This document shows, piece by piece, positions 62,223 through 64,000 of a stretch of DNA of 64,000 nt. Numbering within the stretch: position 1 is the first letter of the stretch; each line of letters opens with the position of its first letter. Source of the DNA: Pseudoruegeria sp039972875 (lineage in GTDB: Bacteria > Pseudomonadota > Alphaproteobacteria > Rhodobacterales > Rhodobacteraceae); NCBI GenBank assembly GCA_039972875.1, contig JBDWMA010000052.1, positions 248,001 to 312,000 on the forward strand, read 5' to 3'. The translations under genes were made by a program, and so were the position numbers. Below the pieces are notes generated by a model that worked only from the letters and a program-made list of their open reading frames with translations, made no database searches and had not been told where the DNA came from.

Positions 62223-63746
62223 TTAATGCGTCAGCCCCCTGTCCATCTCCACTTCCCGCGTTTCTAACTCTGTCTCAGCCTCTCTTCTGCGTCCCTCGCT
62301 AAGCTCAAGCTCCTGCTCAACTGTTCGTCCAGCGTCGCGTAGCTCGCTTCCTCGGTCAACAATCCACGCAATGCTTTCAGTGACACGGCTTGCGAACGAA
62401 TGAGCAGCGTCACGCATTGTGCGATACCATCCATCTGGCTCTGCATCTTGGTCGTCGATCGTGCCTCTAACCCGCTCAATTCCTTTGCTGAGACCTCGCA
62501 GGCCGTCACCAACCGCTCGACGCAGGCGAGCAAGTCGCGTTCCAAGGCTGTCAGGGGTGTCGTCATCTAATTCTCCTCGATCTTGATGCAGGTTACTGAC
62601 CTGCCACCCAGTGTGCAGGTCCTCAGGCGCGTCTTGGTCGGGTCCAACACCAGCCATGTCCCGTCCTCCCTGTCGATCCGCGTCAGGCCCAAGTCCGTCA
62701 TCTCCGAGCTGGCCAGCATCATCGTCCAAAGCAAGCTCGCGGCCATCATCGAGACGATCCCCACCAAGAACGTTCCCATGATCAGCCAGGGCGAGATCGT
62801 CAGCCAACTCTTGTTCTGTCGCAGAAAGCTGCGGGTATCGGTCTCGATTGTACGCTGCGCGTTGGTCGCAATTTTGCTCAAATCGCTCCTGAAGCTCTCC
62901 AGCTGGGATGACATCGAGGCGGCGTAGTCCTGTCGGATCGTGTCCAGTTCCGAGTTCAATTTCTCGCTCAGCCGTGTCGGCTTGCCAGTTTTCATGGAAA
63001 ATCTCTCCTTTCAAACGCCAGCGCTCGCCGGTGTCGGGGTCTTGGGCGGTCAGGTAGGCTTTGCCAGCGCGCGGGATGTCGAAGCCCGCATCGGTAAGGG
63101 CATCGAGCATGCTGCCACGGTCAGTGATGAGGCCAACGCTGACTTGATCCAGAATCCACACATGCAGTTCGTCGCGGCCTTGGGCGCGGGTTGGGGTCTC
63201 GATGGTGTCGCGGACCTCTTGTGTGCGTTCCAGTTCCATCGGATCGGCCCAGCCGTGGCGCTGGTTCATCACGTCGCGCAAGCTATCGAAAGCGTCCTGA
63301 TAGCCGGGCGGCGCGATGTTCAGGCTGCGGCCCGAGGTCAGCTCCAAGCGCGGTGTGCAGAAGTGGAGCTCGACACGGTCTTCGTGGGTATGTCGGACCC
63401 AAAGCACGTCATATTGCGTCGGGTCCAGCCCCGCGAAGGCCAGACGCTCGAAGTGGTCCATGACCTCGGACTGCTGTTCCTCAGTCGGGGCGTCGGTGGC
63501 GGCAAAGCTGATCACGCCTGCGCGGTAGGTCCATTGGTGGCGGCTGGCATCAATCAAGTCTTCAGTGCGGTCGGGGTTGCCGCGCAGGACATCGGGCAAG
63601 GGTTCGCGCGTGACCGTCATCGGCTGGCCGTCCGCATCCCGGATCAGGTCGCGGTTGTCATCATAGGCAAGCACCCTATCCGCGATGAGGTAGCCGACTG
63701 GACCAGCGCCCGCGCCTTTGCCGTTGCGGAAGAACTTGATCAGCAT
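62223..63746 (-). CDS. Relaxase/mobilisation nuclease (MobA-like)
   Basis: A 507-residue relaxase expected to nick the transfer origin and pilot DNA strands. The N-terminal catalytic domain shows VISFAATDAPTEEQQ and the metal-binding WVRHTHEDRVELHFCTP (near residue 116), followed by LNIAPPGYQDAFDSLRDVMNQRHGW. The C-terminal ~220 residues are Asp/Arg-rich and low in complexity. This part is constrained because two other genes are encoded in the same DNA in the +1 frame. Its ATG overlaps the stop of the mobC-like gene. Base composition is clearly richer in G+C than the SIR2 operon. Confidence 0.85.
   Translation of the reverse strand: MLIKFFRNGKGAGAGPVGYLIADRVLAYDDNRDLIRDADGQPMTVTREPLPDVLRGNPDRTEDLIDASRHQWTYRAGVISFAATDAPTEEQQSEVMDHFERLAFAGLDPTQYDVLWVRHTHEDRVELHFCTPRLELTSGRSLNIAPPGYQDAFDSLRDVMNQRHGWADPMELERTQEVRDTIETPTRAQGRDELHVWILDQVSVGLITDRGSMLDALTDAGFDIPRAGKAYLTAQDPDTGERWRLKGEIFHENWQADTAEREIELGTGHDPTGLRRLDVIPAGELQERFEQNCDQRAAYNRDRYPQLSATEQELADDLALADHGNVLGGDRLDDGRELALDDDAGQLGDDGLGPDADRQGGRDMAGVGPDQDAPEDLHTGWQVSNLHQDRGELDDDTPDSLGTRLARLRRAVGDGLRGLSKGIERVRGTIDDQDAEPDGWYRTMRDAAHSFASRVTESIAWIVDRGSELRDAGRTVEQELELSEGRRREAETELETREVEMDRGLTH
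62264..62566 (-). CDS. MbeD-like mobilisation protein nested in the relaxase gene
   Basis: A 100-residue helical protein (LTALERDLLACVERLVTACE, SLSLARDAEERLRQS) encoded in a different frame inside the 3' part of the relaxase gene. It resembles the MbeD/MobD type of ColE1-like plasmids. Its ATG directly follows the TAG of the MbeB-like gene, and GAGGAG lies about 8 bp upstream, which supports real translation. Confidence 0.72.
   Translation of the reverse strand: MTTPLTALERDLLACVERLVTACEVSAKELSGLEARSTTKMQSQMDGIAQCVTLLIRSQAVSLKALRGLLTEEASYATLDEQLSRSLSLARDAEERLRQS
62567..62995 (-). CDS. MbeB/MobB-like membrane mobilisation protein nested in the relaxase gene
   Basis: A 142-residue protein in the same alternative frame. 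The N-terminal half is coiled-coil-like (LSEKLNSELDTIRQDYAASM), followed by a membrane segment ISPWLIMGTFLVGIVSMMAAS (about 67-90) and a short C-terminal domain. The layout of coiled coil then membrane helix matches MobB/MbeB proteins. AAGGAGAG lies about 8 bp before the ATG. The pair of nested genes with the relaxase reproduces the ColE1 mbeA/B/D arrangement. Confidence 0.75.
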   Translation of the reverse strand: MKTGKPTRLSEKLNSELDTIRQDYAASMSSQLESFRSDLSKIATNAQRTIETDTRSFLRQNKSWLTISPWLIMGTFLVGIVSMMAASLLWTMMLASSEMTDLGLTRIDREDGTWLVLDPTKTRLRTCTLGGRSVTCIKIEEN

Positions 63747-64000
63747 TGGCGGCTGGCCTCGACGATCTGGGCAAGCTGCCGCTCGATAGTCAGCAGGCGG
63801 CGGGCAACGGTCAGCGCGTCGAGGTCAACGCGACCCGCCAGCATCGCGCGGTTCAGCCAGCGGGCGATCTGGTTGAGGTTGTCGCCGATGCGCCTGACGG
63901 CCAGCACCAGCGCCGGATCAACGCGGGGGATCGGCTTGCGACGGCGGGCCTCAGTGAGGCCAAGCGCCTCGCGTAGCAGGATCGCGGCGGGCAGGCCAGC
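63740..64000 (-). CDS. MobC-like mobilisation protein, 5' end outside window
   Basis: The last 86 residues are visible and the frame stays open to the window edge. VDPALVLAVRRIGDNLNQIARWLN is the MobC (PF05713-type) signature, followed by RLLTIERQLAQIVEA. The stop overlaps the relaxase ATG by seven bases, showing translational coupling. MobC proteins help the relaxase open DNA at oriT, so the transfer origin probably lies just beyond the window. Confidence 0.85.
   Translation of the reverse strand, partial: AGLPAAILLREALGLTEARRRKPIPRVDPALVLAVRRIGDNLNQIARWLNRAMLAGRVDLDALTVARRLLTIERQLAQIVEASRQC

Noticed and set aside
62583..62927. A 114-codon plus-strand frame opposite the relaxase and MobB-like genes
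   Set aside because: It is antisense to two well-supported minus-strand genes, with no family features.
63746..63976. A 76-codon plus-strand frame at the window end
   Set aside because: It is antisense to the MobC-like gene, whose frame and motif are clear.

Overview
The window looks like a chromosomal segment of a marine alphaproteobacterium of the Rhodobacteraceae (Roseobacter group). The reasons are the murA-DUF2948-hisD-UPF0262-phosphatase-infA-maf-RNase-yacG-tRNA-Phe block, the AglEFGAK alpha-glucoside transporter, the rhizobial-type rhamnose (rha) locus and a TRAP transporter. This assignment is inferred from gene content; no 16S rRNA is present.

Layout. 1-2846: end of a histidine-utilisation operon (hutU, a divergent hutH). 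3070-10889: alpha-glucoside uptake and hydrolysis operon aglEFGAK (minus strand) with the divergent LacI-type regulator aglR and two operators. 11114-22770: L-rhamnose catabolism, with rhaI and rhaD on minus, then a DeoR-type regulator and rhaSTPQU, an extra class II aldolase and a kinase on plus. 23206-29909: housekeeping block flanked by tRNA-Thr and tRNA-Phe.

29864-40100 is accessory DNA at tRNA-Phe. The last 53 bp of the tRNA and its flank are repeated exactly at 35526-35578, which defines a 5.66-kb island. The island carries scar fragments of an integrase and an ATPase, then a DUF4365 nuclease-like protein, a KAP P-loop NTPase and a three-helix membrane protein. Beyond the repeat lies a second, decayed unit: a PHP-SMC-like TrlF ATPase with an apparent -1 frameshift near its C-terminus, a coupled partner gene fused to an hsdS remnant, and an AAA_25 ATPase pseudogene.

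40143-48477: a cupin-HTH regulator and an omega-amino-acid (probably beta-alanine) catabolic operon of aminotransferase, CoA-acylating semialdehyde dehydrogenase, alanine dehydrogenase, TRAP transporter and universal stress protein. 48821-51407: arginase plus ornithine cyclodeaminase with a divergent Lrp-type regulator. 51446-52891: Tat-exported multicopper oxidase.

53196 to the window end is a second mobile island at a tRNA-Arg(CCT) 3' fragment. It carries integrase, an excisionase-like protein, an XRE regulator, an HNH nuclease, a three-gene operon (HExxH metallopeptidase-like protein, unknown protein, SIR2-domain protein), an orphan HigA, an Mrr-like restriction endonuclease, and a mobilisation module in which two small genes are nested in another frame inside the relaxase gene. 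The HExxH-unknown-SIR2 operon and the DUF4365-KAP-membrane cassette are the best candidates for undescribed defence systems. Both roles are inferred from domains and island context, not shown by the sequence.
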